This document shows positions 7,133 to 13,224 of a stretch of 13,224 bases of DNA, one piece after another. The notes beneath the pieces were generated by a model, which was given only the letters and a program-made list of their open reading frames with translations, searched no databases and was not told where the DNA came from. Made by a program: the position numbers and the translations under genes. This DNA comes from WYZ-LMO6 sp964509845 (GTDB lineage Archaea > Hadarchaeota > Hadarchaeia > Hadarchaeales > WYZ-LMO6). The stretch lies in NCBI GenBank assembly GCA_964509845.1, contig CAZDZG010000029.1:1-13224 (forward strand), in the 5' to 3' direction. Position 1 is the stretch's first letter. The number at the start of each line of letters is the position of its first letter.

Positions 7133-7142
7133 ATATAAAAAG
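7133..7142 (-). promoter_or_regulatory. TATA box of the rnf operon promoter
   Basis: On the minus strand CTTTTTATAT follows an A-rich stretch (GAAAAAA) that could serve as a BRE. Its centre is about 29 nt from the rnfC ATG, which would place transcription start within a few bases of the codon. The bases between are A/T-rich with no Shine-Dalgarno. The call is based on sequence and spacing only. Confidence 0.6.
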
Positions 7143-7183
7143 TTTTTTCTGGATAACGCGTTCCCGCCTCCCTGGCCGCACCA

Positions 7184-7212
7184 CCCTTTTTAACAAAATG
7201 TTAAAAAAAGGG
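7184..7212. promoter_or_regulatory. Inverted repeat, candidate Lrp/AsnC operator over the regulator's own promoter
   Basis: CCCTTTTTAACA (7184-7195), a 3-nt AAA spacer, then TGTTAAAAAAAGGG (7199-7212). The arms match perfectly except for two extra A in the right arm. It sits 14 nt ahead of the Lrp-type ATG and contains the only A/T-rich, TATA-like sequence (CTTTTTAACA) at the right distance for that gene. A regulator bound here could block TBP and autoregulate. It lies about 50 nt upstream of the rnf TATA box, so it could also affect rnf. A hairpin function in RNA is possible but less likely at this position. Confidence 0.5.
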
Positions 7213-7225
7213 TAGCCAAAGGTGG

Positions 7226-7699
7226 ATGATGAAGGAAATCGAAAAGCGCTTGTTGCTCGAGCTTCTCAGGGACAGCTCCCTTCCCCTCACCGAACTGGCG
7301 AGGAGGGTGGGAATTTCTAGGCAAACGGCGGCCAAGAAGGTGGGGGAGCTGAAGAGGAGGGGAATTTCCTTCACCCTCAGGGTGAACCCCTCGGAGCTGG
7401 GACTGGGAACCAAGGCCTACATCTTCATCAACGAGGACCCCAGCGAAGAGGTGAGGAGGAGGAATGAGGGAGTCATCAAAGGAATACCGCAAGTGAGCGA
7501 GTTCCACAGGGTCTTCGGCCGGTACAGCGCCGTGTTGGTGGTGATGGTGAAGGATCCCGAAGAACTCAAAAGGGTGGTCCAACGGATCCACGAGCTGAAG
7601 GGAGTGAGAGAGACCGAGACCTTCCTGGTCCACAGCACCATCAAGGACGATCCCTTTGCTCCCCTCATCCATGCCCTGGAGGAGGAAACCGGTGAATAG
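7226..7699 (+). CDS. Lrp/AsnC-family transcriptional regulator
   Basis: 157 residues, the normal Lrp/AsnC length. An N-terminal helix-turn-helix (about 4-50, with LTELARRVGISRQTAAKKVGEL as the core, read in two parts at 21-32 and 33-42) is followed by a RAM/ligand-binding domain (about 60-140, strand-helix pattern with VFGRYSAVLVVMVKD). It probably acts as a dimer or octamer sensing a small metabolite; the ligand cannot be read from sequence. It has tandem ATGs at 7226 and 7229. AAGGTGG just ahead favours 7229 by spacing, but the two differ by one Met. It diverges from rnfC and precedes the HD gene in one transcript. The palindrome at 7184-7212 is its likely operator. Confidence 0.9.
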   Translation: MMKEIEKRLLLELLRDSSLPLTELARRVGISRQTAAKKVGELKRRGISFTLRVNPSELGLGTKAYIFINEDPSEEVRRRNEGVIKGIPQVSEFHRVFGRYSAVLVVMVKDPEELKRVVQRIHELKGVRETETFLVHSTIKDDPFAPLIHALEEETGE

Positions 7700-8936
7700 G
7701 GAGAAGATCATACACGACCCCATCCATGGAAGCTTGAGGGTGAGCGGGCCCTTCCTCGACCTGCTCGAAACCCCCGAGATGCAGAGGCTCAGGGGCATCA
7801 GACAGCTGGGAATGGCTCACCTGGTTTTCCCGGGAGGAAATCACTCCAGGTTCGAGCACTCGCTGGGGGTCCTTCACCTAGTCGAAAAGTTCGGGGAGTC
7901 CCGGGGCCTGGAGGGGGGAGAACTCCTCCTAGCCGGATCGGCTGCCCTCCTCCATGACGTCGGGCATCCGCCCTTCTCCCACACCCTGGAGATCCTCATG
8001 AAGGAGCATCTGGGCAAGGATCACGTGGAGGTGGGATCAGAAATCATAAGGGGAAGGCTCTCGCTGGTGGAGGACGAGGCACGGGGGACGGAAGGCATCC
8101 CGGACAAGCTCGAGAGATGGGGGATGAGACCAGCCGAGGTGGCCTCCCTCGTCCAGGGGAAGCACAAGAGGAGGTATCTGGCTGAGCTGCTGAAGAGCGA
8201 GGTAGACCTGGACCAGATGGACTTCCTGCTCCGGGATGCGCACTTCACGGGGGTGGCACTGGGCATGATAGATGTGGACAGGCTCCTGAGCACCCTAATC
8301 ATCCACCGCGGCCACCTGACGATTCTGGCAAAGGGGGTGGAGGCCGTGGAGGGGATGCTCACCGCCAGGGCCCTCATGTACTCGTCGGTCTACTTCCACC
8401 CCACCGTCAGGACGGCGGAGCTGATGCTGGCCAACGCCGTGGAGTGGGCGCTGGGCCGGGGAAAATCGGCCTGGGAGCTCTACACCAAAACGGATGGGGA
8501 GCTGTTGGAGGAGCTACGCAGGCTGGACGGATACGGGAGGGAGATGGTCCTCAGGCTGAAGTACCGCCAGCTCTTCAAACCGGCCTACGAGGAGGCGAGG
8601 AGGAGGCTGGGGGAAAGGGAGAAGAGGGCCCTGCTCAGGAGGTTCGGCAGGTGGAGCTCCTTGCTGGAGCTCCAGAACGAGATAGCGGGAAAAGCCGGGG
8701 TACCGGAGGGTTATGTGATACTGGATGTTCCCCTGCTGGACCTTTCCCTCTCCGAGCCCAGGATGGGGGAGGTGGAGGTTCCCGTGCTCCAGGGAAAGCG
8801 TAGCCTCAAGCTTTCCGAGCTCTCCCCCCTCGCCGAAGCCCTCGAGGAGGGGACCACCCCCCGATATCTGCTGAGGGTTCTCACCCTGCCCAAGTGGGCG
8901 GAAAAGGTGAGGAAGGCCACCTCCAGGTTGCTCTGA
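7692..8936 (+). CDS. HD-domain phosphohydrolase (dNTP triphosphohydrolase/SAMHD1-like)
   Basis: 414 residues from a GTG at 7692. Opening IIHDPIHGSL, FPGGNHSRFEHSLGV and LLHDVGHPPFSHTLE are signatures of the archaeal/bacterial SAMHD1-like HD family. Likely metal ligands are H56, H88-D89 and an Asp in DLDQMDFLLRD (about D174). Known members hydrolyse dNTPs to deoxynucleosides and triphosphate, but others act on different nucleotides, so the substrate is open. GGAGGAGGA at 7678-7686 lies 5 nt before the GTG and decides the start; an upstream ATG at 7656 would only add 12 residues inside the regulator. The GTG overlaps the Lrp stop by 8 nt, implying coupled translation. The stop abuts the next, convergent gene with no gap. 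Confidence 0.9.
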   Translation: MNREKIIHDPIHGSLRVSGPFLDLLETPEMQRLRGIRQLGMAHLVFPGGNHSRFEHSLGVLHLVEKFGESRGLEGGELLLAGSAALLHDVGHPPFSHTLEILMKEHLGKDHVEVGSEIIRGRLSLVEDEARGTEGIPDKLERWGMRPAEVASLVQGKHKRRYLAELLKSEVDLDQMDFLLRDAHFTGVALGMIDVDRLLSTLIIHRGHLTILAKGVEAVEGMLTARALMYSSVYFHPTVRTAELMLANAVEWALGRGKSAWELYTKTDGELLEELRRLDGYGREMVLRLKYRQLFKPAYEEARRRLGEREKRALLRRFGRWSSLLELQNEIAGKAGVPEGYVILDVPLLDLSLSEPRMGEVEVPVLQGKRSLKLSELSPLAEALEEGTTPRYLLRVLTLPKWAEKVRKATSRLL

Positions 8937-9512
8937 TCAGGAAAGGCTCCTTTTCCCGAGCTCGGTGAGCTCCAGCCTCTCGTTCAGGTAACCGAGCGTC
9001 TGGAGCCTCCTGACCTCGCTCTTGACCACGGCCAGCGGCACCCCCGAGTCCGCCGAGGCCCGCTCCAGGGAGGGTGAAGAGGCCAGGGACCTGAGCACCG
9101 CCCTCCCCACCTCTCCCACCAGGATGTCTTGGGCAAGCCTCTCCCTGAGGGCCCAGGTCAGGTTGGGCTGGGACTGGAGGATCTTGGTGAGGAGTTCCGG
9201 TCCGGGTGCCAGGCCGTACTTACCCCGCAGCCTCTCCAGGCTGGGCTTGGCCCCCGCTATGGCGCTCCTGAGGGCCTCCAGATCCCGCACCAGCTCGGAA
9301 ACCCTCTGCATTTCCTCCCTATCCCTCTCCGGCTTTCTAAGCACCTCCTCCTTGAGCCTGCGATTCTCCTGGTCAAGCCTCCTCACCTCCTCCTCCAGCC
9401 TGTTCACCTTGATGGCCAGTCTCCTCCCCTCCAGCACCTTCCAGCCCGGGAGGAAAATCCAGCCGACCAGCGCCAGCACGGCGACCGCCAGCAAGACCTC
9501 AAGTGGAGTCAA
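8937..9512 (-). CDS. Membrane-anchored coiled-coil protein with C-terminal winged helix, unknown function
   Basis: 191 residues. One N-terminal membrane helix (about 5-21), then a charged heptad-like coiled coil (about 30-90), a linker, and a C-terminal winged-helix-like region (about 128-189: LERASADSGVPLAVVKSEVR, then LQTLGYLNERLELTELG). I do not recognise a named family. Such a layout suggests a membrane-tethered DNA-binding or scaffold protein, which is inference. The start is a TTG at 9512; in-frame alternatives (TTG codon 7, GTG codon 12) would cut the helix. A TTTAAAT box at 9539-9545 is about 29 nt upstream. Its stop is adjacent to the stop of the convergent HD gene. Confidence 0.75.
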   Translation of the reverse strand: MTPLEVLLAVAVLALVGWIFLPGWKVLEGRRLAIKVNRLEEEVRRLDQENRRLKEEVLRKPERDREEMQRVSELVRDLEALRSAIAGAKPSLERLRGKYGLAPGPELLTKILQSQPNLTWALRERLAQDILVGEVGRAVLRSLASSPSLERASADSGVPLAVVKSEVRRLQTLGYLNERLELTELGKRSLS

Positions 9513-9538
9513 GTTCTCTTCTTTTCTCCCCTTCGCGC

Positions 9539-9545
9539 TTTAAAT
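9539..9545 (-). promoter_or_regulatory. TATA-like box for the winged-helix membrane protein
   Basis: Minus-strand ATTTAAA is the only A/T-rich element at the right distance (centre about 30 nt) ahead of the TTG at 9512. If used, the leader would be only a few bases, leaving out the GGGGAG that lies about 13 nt ahead of the start. Weak evidence. Confidence 0.35.
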
Positions 9546-9576
9546 CTTCCACCTTTCCCGGAAGGTTATCGAAAAC

Positions 9577-9588
9577 GGCTTAATACTG
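9577..9588 (+). promoter_or_regulatory. TATA box of the tRNA-Gly gene
   Basis: GGCTTAATACTG follows an A-rich CGAAAACGG that could serve as a BRE. Its centre near 9583 is about 27 nt before the tRNA 5' end at 9611, the expected archaeal spacing. Confidence 0.5.
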
Positions 9589-9610
9589 GTTTTGAGAGGT
9601 CCTTATGGGT

Positions 9611-9685
9611 GCGGCAGTAGTCTAGCCTGGTCTAGGACACAGGCTTGCCGAGCCTGTGGCGCGGGTTCAAATCCCGCCTGCCGCA
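9611..9685 (+). tRNA. tRNA-Gly (anticodon GCC)
   Basis: 75 nt that folds as a full cloverleaf. The acceptor GCGGCAG pairs with CTGCCGC, with discriminator A at 9685. The D stem is GTCT/GGAC (one G-U pair) with an 11-nt loop; the anticodon stem is CAGGC/GCCTG with loop TTGCCGA. The anticodon GCC reads GGC and GGU glycine codons. The variable loop is 4 nt, and the T stem is GCGGG/CCCGC with loop TTCAAAT. The 3' CCA is not encoded (ACTCC follows), as is common in archaea. No intron. There is no sign of an integrated element at its 3' end. Confidence 0.95.
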
Positions 9686-9715
9686 CTCCGATGCTCCTGC
9701 CGATTTCCCCCCAAC

Positions 9716-9723
9716 GTTTTATT
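9716..9723 (+). promoter_or_regulatory. TATA-like box for the ABC exporter operon
   Basis: GTTTTATT lies in the 79-nt gap between the tRNA and the ABC ATPase. Its centre near 9720 predicts a start near 9746 and a leader of about 20 nt that includes the GAGGGGT ribosome site. The T-run could alternatively help end the tRNA transcript. Confidence 0.4.
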
Positions 9724-9764
9724 CCGTCTCTTCCAAAGAGGACGGGCTTTATCGAGGGGTAAAG

Positions 9765-10679
9765 ATGAATGTGGTGGAGACCTTCGACCTTTCCAAGAGG
9801 TACGGGAACGGCGTGGTCGCCCTGGACCGCGTCTCCCTAAAGATTCGCAGGGGAAGGATAGTGAGCCTGCTGGGCAGGAACGGGGCGGGAAAGACCACCC
9901 TGGTGCGCATCCTGGCCACCCAGCTTAGGCCAAGCTCGGGTAGAGCGAGGGTGCTGGGGTACGACGTGCTGGAGGAAGCCGAAAGGATCAGGGAGAGGAT
10001 TGCTTGCCTCCCCCAGGGGGCGGAGCCCGTGGGCTTCCTGACCGTGTGGGAGCACCTGTACGGCTACCTCCTGCTTAGGGGGGTGGGCTCGCGGGAGGCC
10101 AGGAAGAGGGCGAGGGAGATGCTGGAGATCCTGGGGCTGGAGAGCCGTAGAAAGACCCTGGCCTCGGAGCTCTCGGGCGGGATGCAGCGCAAGCTCCTGG
10201 TGGGGATGACCCTGGTCACGGAGGCCGAGCTCCTTTTCCTGGACGAGCCCACCACCGGACTGGACCTGGTCAGCAGGGGGGAAGTGTGGGGGCTTCTCAG
10301 AGAATTCCGCAAAGAGGGAAGGACCATCCTCCTCACCACTCAAAACATGGAGGAGGCGGAGGCCCTGAGCGATGAGATCTTCCTCCTTCACCGAGGAAGG
10401 ATCCTGGCCAGGGGGAAGGCGGGCTGGCTGGTACGGAGGGTAGGGGCGGAAGTGAGGGTGGAGGTAGAGGGGGGCTTCAGGCCGGAGGAGCTGAGCCGCT
10501 ATGGGAGGTGCCTGCGGGTCCCCGGATCCCTGCTGGTCTACACCGACGGGGAGGGGGCGAGGAAGCTGGTGGGAGAGGCTAGGAGGCGAGGGGTACAGGT
10601 GAGGTGCAGGCCGGTGGACCTGGAAGACTTCTTCCTCCTGCAGGTGGAGGGAGAGGATGGGCCTGCTCAGGCAGCTTAG
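9765..10679 (+). CDS. ABC transporter ATP-binding protein (DrrA-like exporter)
   Basis: 304 residues. Walker A GRNGAGKT (37-44), Q-loop Q84 (LPQG), signature LSGGMQ (136-141), Walker B LLFLDEP (156-162) and D-loop GLD. The switch histidine is replaced by Gln in LLTTQNMEEAE (Q193), a variant also seen in DrrA-type exporters. Residues after about 225 form the extra C-terminal domain usual in this subfamily. It powers the ABC-2 permease encoded next, which overlaps it by 23 nt. The start is ATG 9765 with GAGGGGT 4 nt upstream; an in-frame ATG at 9645 lies inside the tRNA and is rejected. The substrate is unknown; relatives export drugs, lipids or polysaccharides. Confidence 0.93.
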   Translation: MNVVETFDLSKRYGNGVVALDRVSLKIRRGRIVSLLGRNGAGKTTLVRILATQLRPSSGRARVLGYDVLEEAERIRERIACLPQGAEPVGFLTVWEHLYGYLLLRGVGSREARKRAREMLEILGLESRRKTLASELSGGMQRKLLVGMTLVTEAELLFLDEPTTGLDLVSRGEVWGLLREFRKEGRTILLTTQNMEEAEALSDEIFLLHRGRILARGKAGWLVRRVGAEVRVEVEGGFRPEELSRYGRCLRVPGSLLVYTDGEGARKLVGEARRRGVQVRCRPVDLEDFFLLQVEGEDGPAQAA

Positions 10680-11400
10680 GGCTTCCCTCGTGCTGGGCTG
10701 GCTGAACGGGGTGGTGCCCATCAGGCGCACCCCCCTCTGGGTGATCTCCTACCTCATGTTTCCCCTCTCCCTTCTCTTCCTCCTAGGTCTTTACTCGGAG
10801 GAGCTGGTGGACTTTGCCCTGCTGGGGGGCTTCCTCACCGTTCTGGCCTCCACCGGGATAGAGGTACTGGGAGACGTGGCCTACTTCAAAACCATCTGTA
10901 AGGTGCAGGACATGTTCGTGGCCTCCCCTCTCTCCCCCTCCGCCTATCTCTTCGGGCTCTCCCTCTCCAGCCTCTTCTATTCCCTCCCCGGTCTGCTGGT
11001 GCTGACGGTGGCCTCCCTCCTGCACGGGCTCCTTTCCTCCCAGCTGACCCCCACCCTGGTCGCCGTCCTTCTCCTGATCTGGCTTTCCTTCACCGCCCTG
11101 GGCTTCACCCTCTCCACCTTCATCAGGGAGCCCAGGCACGCCTGGCCGCTGGCGAGCATCCTCTCCATCCTCTTCAGCATCCTTCCCCCCGTTTACTATC
11201 CAGCCTCCTCCCTCCCCGAGTGCCTCCTCCCCCTTTCCCTTCTCCTGCCCACCGGTGCCGGCGCCCTTCTACTCCAGGAAAAGGCAGGGTTGGTGGACCT
11301 TCCGGTGGGGCTGGCGAAGCTGGCCTGGGCCTCCCTAATCGCAGAAACCCTGCTCCTCTGGCTGCTGGCCCGCTACGGTTCCAGGTGGAGGGAAGACTAG
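10657..11400 (+). CDS. ABC-2 type transporter permease
   Basis: 247 residues with about six membrane helices (roughly 28-46, 53-71, 97-123, 130-153, 164-182, 220-240). FKTICKVQDMFVASPLSPSA (77-96) resembles the cytoplasmic region of ABC-2 permeases, where a short amphipathic segment is followed by a SPLS/P motif. PPVYYP near 177-182 is also typical of DrrB/NodJ-like proteins. The ATG lies within the ATPase gene after a GGTGGAGGGAGAGG purine tract, so the two are translated together. It has no large extracellular domain. Its last 4 nt (CTAG) are shared with the stop of the convergent DUF4389 gene. Confidence 0.9.
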   Translation: MGLLRQLRASLVLGWLNGVVPIRRTPLWVISYLMFPLSLLFLLGLYSEELVDFALLGGFLTVLASTGIEVLGDVAYFKTICKVQDMFVASPLSPSAYLFGLSLSSLFYSLPGLLVLTVASLLHGLLSSQLTPTLVAVLLLIWLSFTALGFTLSTFIREPRHAWPLASILSILFSILPPVYYPASSLPECLLPLSLLLPTGAGALLLQEKAGLVDLPVGLAKLAWASLIAETLLLWLLARYGSRWRED

Positions 11401-11672
11401 ACGTCCGGGGGGTGGGGGGGAGGAACCCTGCTTCTCCCAATGGGCCAGGGCCTCTGGTTGGTCACCAGGTAGAGGTACCGGTAGACCTCGTAAGCGTAGG
11501 CTATGAAGCGGTTGGTGAACTCGGCTATTCCCCTGTGTCTTTTCCCCCGAATGAGGGCATAGAACCAGTGGACCACCGTCGCCAGACCCGCGATGAAACC
11601 CCAGACGCCCACTATAATCCCGTAGATGATGGCCAAGGGAATCCTCAGCAAAGCCTCCAATCTTTCTCCCAT
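11397..11672 (-). CDS. DUF4389-like small membrane protein
   Basis: 91 residues. A hydrophobic segment (about 11-40) ends in WFYALIRGKRHRGIAEF, followed by an amphipathic helix with AYEVYRYLYLVTNQRPWPI. The order membrane helix, then (F/L)xxLxxGxRPRG-like turn, then a helix ending YxxLxT resembles the DUF4389 domain, whose function is unknown. It starts 3 nt after the stop of the dehydratase-like gene, so it is the second gene of that operon. No clear Shine-Dalgarno is seen. The family call is from memory of the pattern. Confidence 0.65.
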   Translation of the reverse strand: MGERLEALLRIPLAIIYGIIVGVWGFIAGLATVVHWFYALIRGKRHRGIAEFTNRFIAYAYEVYRYLYLVTNQRPWPIGRSRVPPPHPPDV

Positions 11673-11675
11673 GTC

Positions 11676-13106
11676 TTACTCTTTTATCCCGGCCAGGTAT
11701 TTAACCAGCTCCTTCTTGGAGTCGAAGTCGTAGGTGAGGAGGATCAGAATCTCTTCCATGATGGGTGAGCCTCCTCCGTGAACCCCCGCTATGGCCATCA
11801 CCCCTCCCAGCGAAGAGGCCAGCATGTCGGAGAGCATGCGGAAGCAGCGGTGAATGTTCTCCACAGGGACCCCCTCCCTCCTCTTGAGGTACTTCTCCAA
11901 GTACTTGCCCGTCTCGGGATTGAGGAAGTCCCCTTCAAAGGGAAGGGTGGCGGGAAGCCCTCCCGCTATCTCGGTCAGGATTTCCAGCTCCTTGTACACG
12001 TTGAGGCCCGCATGCCTCCTTCCCACGTTCACGTACACCATGTTGGGGAGGAAGGTCCCCGAAGGGTGCTTCTCCCCGGTGACCGCCGCCGCTATCCCCG
12101 CGGCGTAGACCAGCTCCGCCACGCAGGCCAGCTCGGCCAGCCTGGAACGCACGTGTGGTTTGTTGGCTATGCCCAGGTAGTCAGCGGTCAAGGCCGCAGC
12201 CCCCATCACCAAATCCGTAAGGGCGGGCTTGCAGCCGCAATAGCTGTGCCTGTGGAAGAGACCCCCTGAAGCGTGGGCCAGGAGGCCGGCGAACTCCCAC
12301 TCCCCGCACATGAACACCCTGTCTTCGGGGACGAAAACATCGTCGAAGATAACGAAGGAATCCGCCACCCCCAGCTCCCCCATGGGGGCCTTCAGGTACT
12401 CCCTGGGCCTGGCGTTGGCCACGTGGGTGATGAGCTTCACCCCTTCCGTGTCCGCCGGCAGGGAAAAGGCCACCGCCCAGTCCTTGTCCTCCTCCCCCAT
12501 GGCCCTAGTGGGTACGCAGATGATCTCGTCAGCGTTGGCCGCCATGGTGATGTGGTTCTTGGCTCCCCTGACCACGATCCCGTCCGACCTCCTCTCCACC
12601 ACCCTCACGTAGAGATCTGGATCAGGCTGCTGGTGGGGCCTCAGGCTCCTGTCCCCCTTAACATCCGTCTGGGCCATGGCGGCCGTGAGATCCTCCTTCT
12701 GGAAGTATTTCAGGTACTCCGTGAACCTGCGGTGGTAATCCGTGCCGTGGGCCTTGTCTATTTCGTAGGTAATCACGGAAAGGGCGTTGATGGCGTCGCA
12801 CCCCATGCACCTCTGGATGCACCCTCCGGTCAGATGACAGGCTTTTCTTATCAGTTCCTGCTTCTTCAGCAGGTCCTCGGCACTCTGGTTGATGTGAGTG
12901 AAGCGGTTGATGGGCCTGCCGTCTAGGTGGGATCTGGTCACGATCAGGTCCTTGAAGCTTGGGTCCTCTGCCAGGTCAAAGGTCTTGGAGAGGATGTTTA
13001 GAGAAGGCCGGAGGAGAGGATCATCCCTTTCTACCAACTTACCGTCTATGTAAACGTTCTTCTTCATCCGGCGAAGCGCGTTCCGGTACTCCTCCGAACT
13101 CCTCAC
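11676..13106 (-). CDS. abfD: 4-hydroxybutyryl-CoA dehydratase / vinylacetyl-CoA isomerase family protein
   Basis: 476 residues, close to the 490 of the Clostridium aminobutyricum enzyme. The family converts 4-hydroxybutyryl-CoA to crotonyl-CoA with FAD and a [4Fe-4S] cluster, in aminobutyrate fermentation or archaeal carbon-fixation cycles. The four cluster ligands line up: C96-x3-C100 (C99/C103 in the clostridial protein) and H285-x6-C292 (H292/C299). Y289 matches the catalytic Tyr296. FDDVFVPEDRVF (254-265) and GVHGGGSP (441-448) are also family-like. Extra cysteines C103 and C290 sit beside the ligands. These ligands separate it from 4-hydroxyphenylacetate 3-monooxygenases, which share the fold. 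The start is GTG 13106, with no Shine-Dalgarno and a TATA box about 29 nt upstream; ATG 13067 is a less likely alternative. No other gene of the pathway lies in the window, so the exact substrate is inferred. Confidence 0.85.
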   Translation of the reverse strand: MRSSEEYRNALRRMKKNVYIDGKLVERDDPLLRPSLNILSKTFDLAEDPSFKDLIVTRSHLDGRPINRFTHINQSAEDLLKKQELIRKACHLTGGCIQRCMGCDAINALSVITYEIDKAHGTDYHRRFTEYLKYFQKEDLTAAMAQTDVKGDRSLRPHQQPDPDLYVRVVERRSDGIVVRGAKNHITMAANADEIICVPTRAMGEEDKDWAVAFSLPADTEGVKLITHVANARPREYLKAPMGELGVADSFVIFDDVFVPEDRVFMCGEWEFAGLLAHASGGLFHRHSYCGCKPALTDLVMGAAALTADYLGIANKPHVRSRLAELACVAELVYAAGIAAAVTGEKHPSGTFLPNMVYVNVGRRHAGLNVYKELEILTEIAGGLPATLPFEGDFLNPETGKYLEKYLKRREGVPVENIHRCFRMLSDMLASSLGGVMAIAGVHGGGSPIMEEILILLTYDFDSKKELVKYLAGIKE

Positions 13107-13129
13107 GCAAGGGGATTTTTCACCGCCTT

Positions 13130-13142
13130 CCTATAAATTTTG
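13130..13142 (-). promoter_or_regulatory. BRE/TATA promoter of the dehydratase operon
   Basis: Minus strand reads CAAAATTTATAGG, a near-ideal archaeal BRE plus TATA element. The centre is about 29 nt from the GTG at 13106, so the transcript is probably leaderless or has a leader of a few bases. Confidence 0.6.
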
Positions 13143-13156
13143 CTGTAAGCAGGGTC

Positions 13157-13224
13157 TTAAAGCTGGTTCAAGGCCAGCACGATCAGGTCTATGAGACCCA
13201 AGATCATTCCAAGGGGAACGGCTG
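13157..13224 (-). CDS. C-terminal end of an unidentified membrane protein
   Basis: The minus strand is open from the window edge to a TAA at 13157-13159. The last residues read PLGMILGLIDLIVLALNQL, a strongly hydrophobic closing helix. The frame, its hydrophobicity and a stop 50 nt ahead of the next gene suggest a real gene cut by the window edge, but the piece is too short for a family call. It lies upstream of the dehydratase-like gene on the same strand, which nevertheless has its own promoter between them. Confidence 0.5.
   Translation of the reverse strand, partial: AVPLGMILGLIDLIVLALNQL

Noticed and set aside
9645..9764. Upstream ATG extension of the ABC ATPase
   Set aside because: It begins inside the tRNA-Gly gene and adds 40 residues with no similarity. 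The ATG at 9765 has a good ribosome site.
9590..9764. Integration site at the tRNA-Gly gene
   Set aside because: There is no integrase gene and no visible repeat of the tRNA 3' end in the window, and the neighbours look like ordinary chromosomal genes.

Overview
The window looks like a piece of a GC-rich, probably thermophilic archaeal genome. The evidence is: a tRNA-Gly gene without an encoded CCA end; A/T-rich TATA-like boxes about 25-30 nt ahead of start codons, several with no room for a leader; AGG as the main arginine codon; an Lrp/AsnC regulator; a 4-hydroxybutyryl-CoA dehydratase-family protein; and very tight gene packing. I cannot place it in a phylum from sequence alone.

Layout. 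(1) 1-71, minus: N-terminal fragment of a MarC-family membrane protein. (2) 279-2411, plus: one ORF joining a MOP/Wzx-type flippase-like membrane domain to an ApbE FAD:protein FMN transferase. (3) 2403-7108, minus: a complete rnfCDGEAB operon, running towards the ApbE fusion and overlapping it by 9 nt. (4) 7109-7225: divergent control region with the rnf promoter and a strong inverted repeat. (5) 7226-8936, plus: Lrp/AsnC regulator, then an HD-domain phosphohydrolase translated from an overlapping GTG. (6) 8937-9512, minus: membrane-anchored coiled-coil/winged-helix protein. (7) 9611-9685, plus: tRNA-Gly(GCC). (8) 9765-11400, plus: ABC ATPase and ABC-2 permease, a DrrAB-like exporter. (9) 11397-13106, minus: 4-hydroxybutyryl-CoA dehydratase-like protein followed by a DUF4389-like small membrane protein. 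(10) 13157-13224, minus: C-terminal end of an unidentified membrane protein.

How the genes work together. RnfABCDEG is an ion-pumping ferredoxin:NAD+ oxidoreductase. RnfG and RnfD both carry threonine flavinylation motifs, so they need an ApbE enzyme acting on the outer face of the membrane. The neighbouring fusion supplies an ApbE domain. I count 13 hydrophobic segments before it, and the positive-inside pattern puts the ApbE domain outside. That is the most unusual feature here: a flippase-like module welded to the flavin transferase that should mature the adjacent Rnf complex. The Lrp regulator, divergent from rnfC and with a palindrome in the shared control region, is a candidate controller of the operon. 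The dehydratase of the 4-hydroxybutyrate pathway suggests a ferredoxin/CoA-based anaerobic metabolism, which fits Rnf.

All three convergent gene pairs overlap or abut, so there is no intergenic terminator at these junctions. No insertion sequence, CRISPR array, integrase or rRNA was seen. No stretch above 300 nt lacks a gene; the longest is 72-278.
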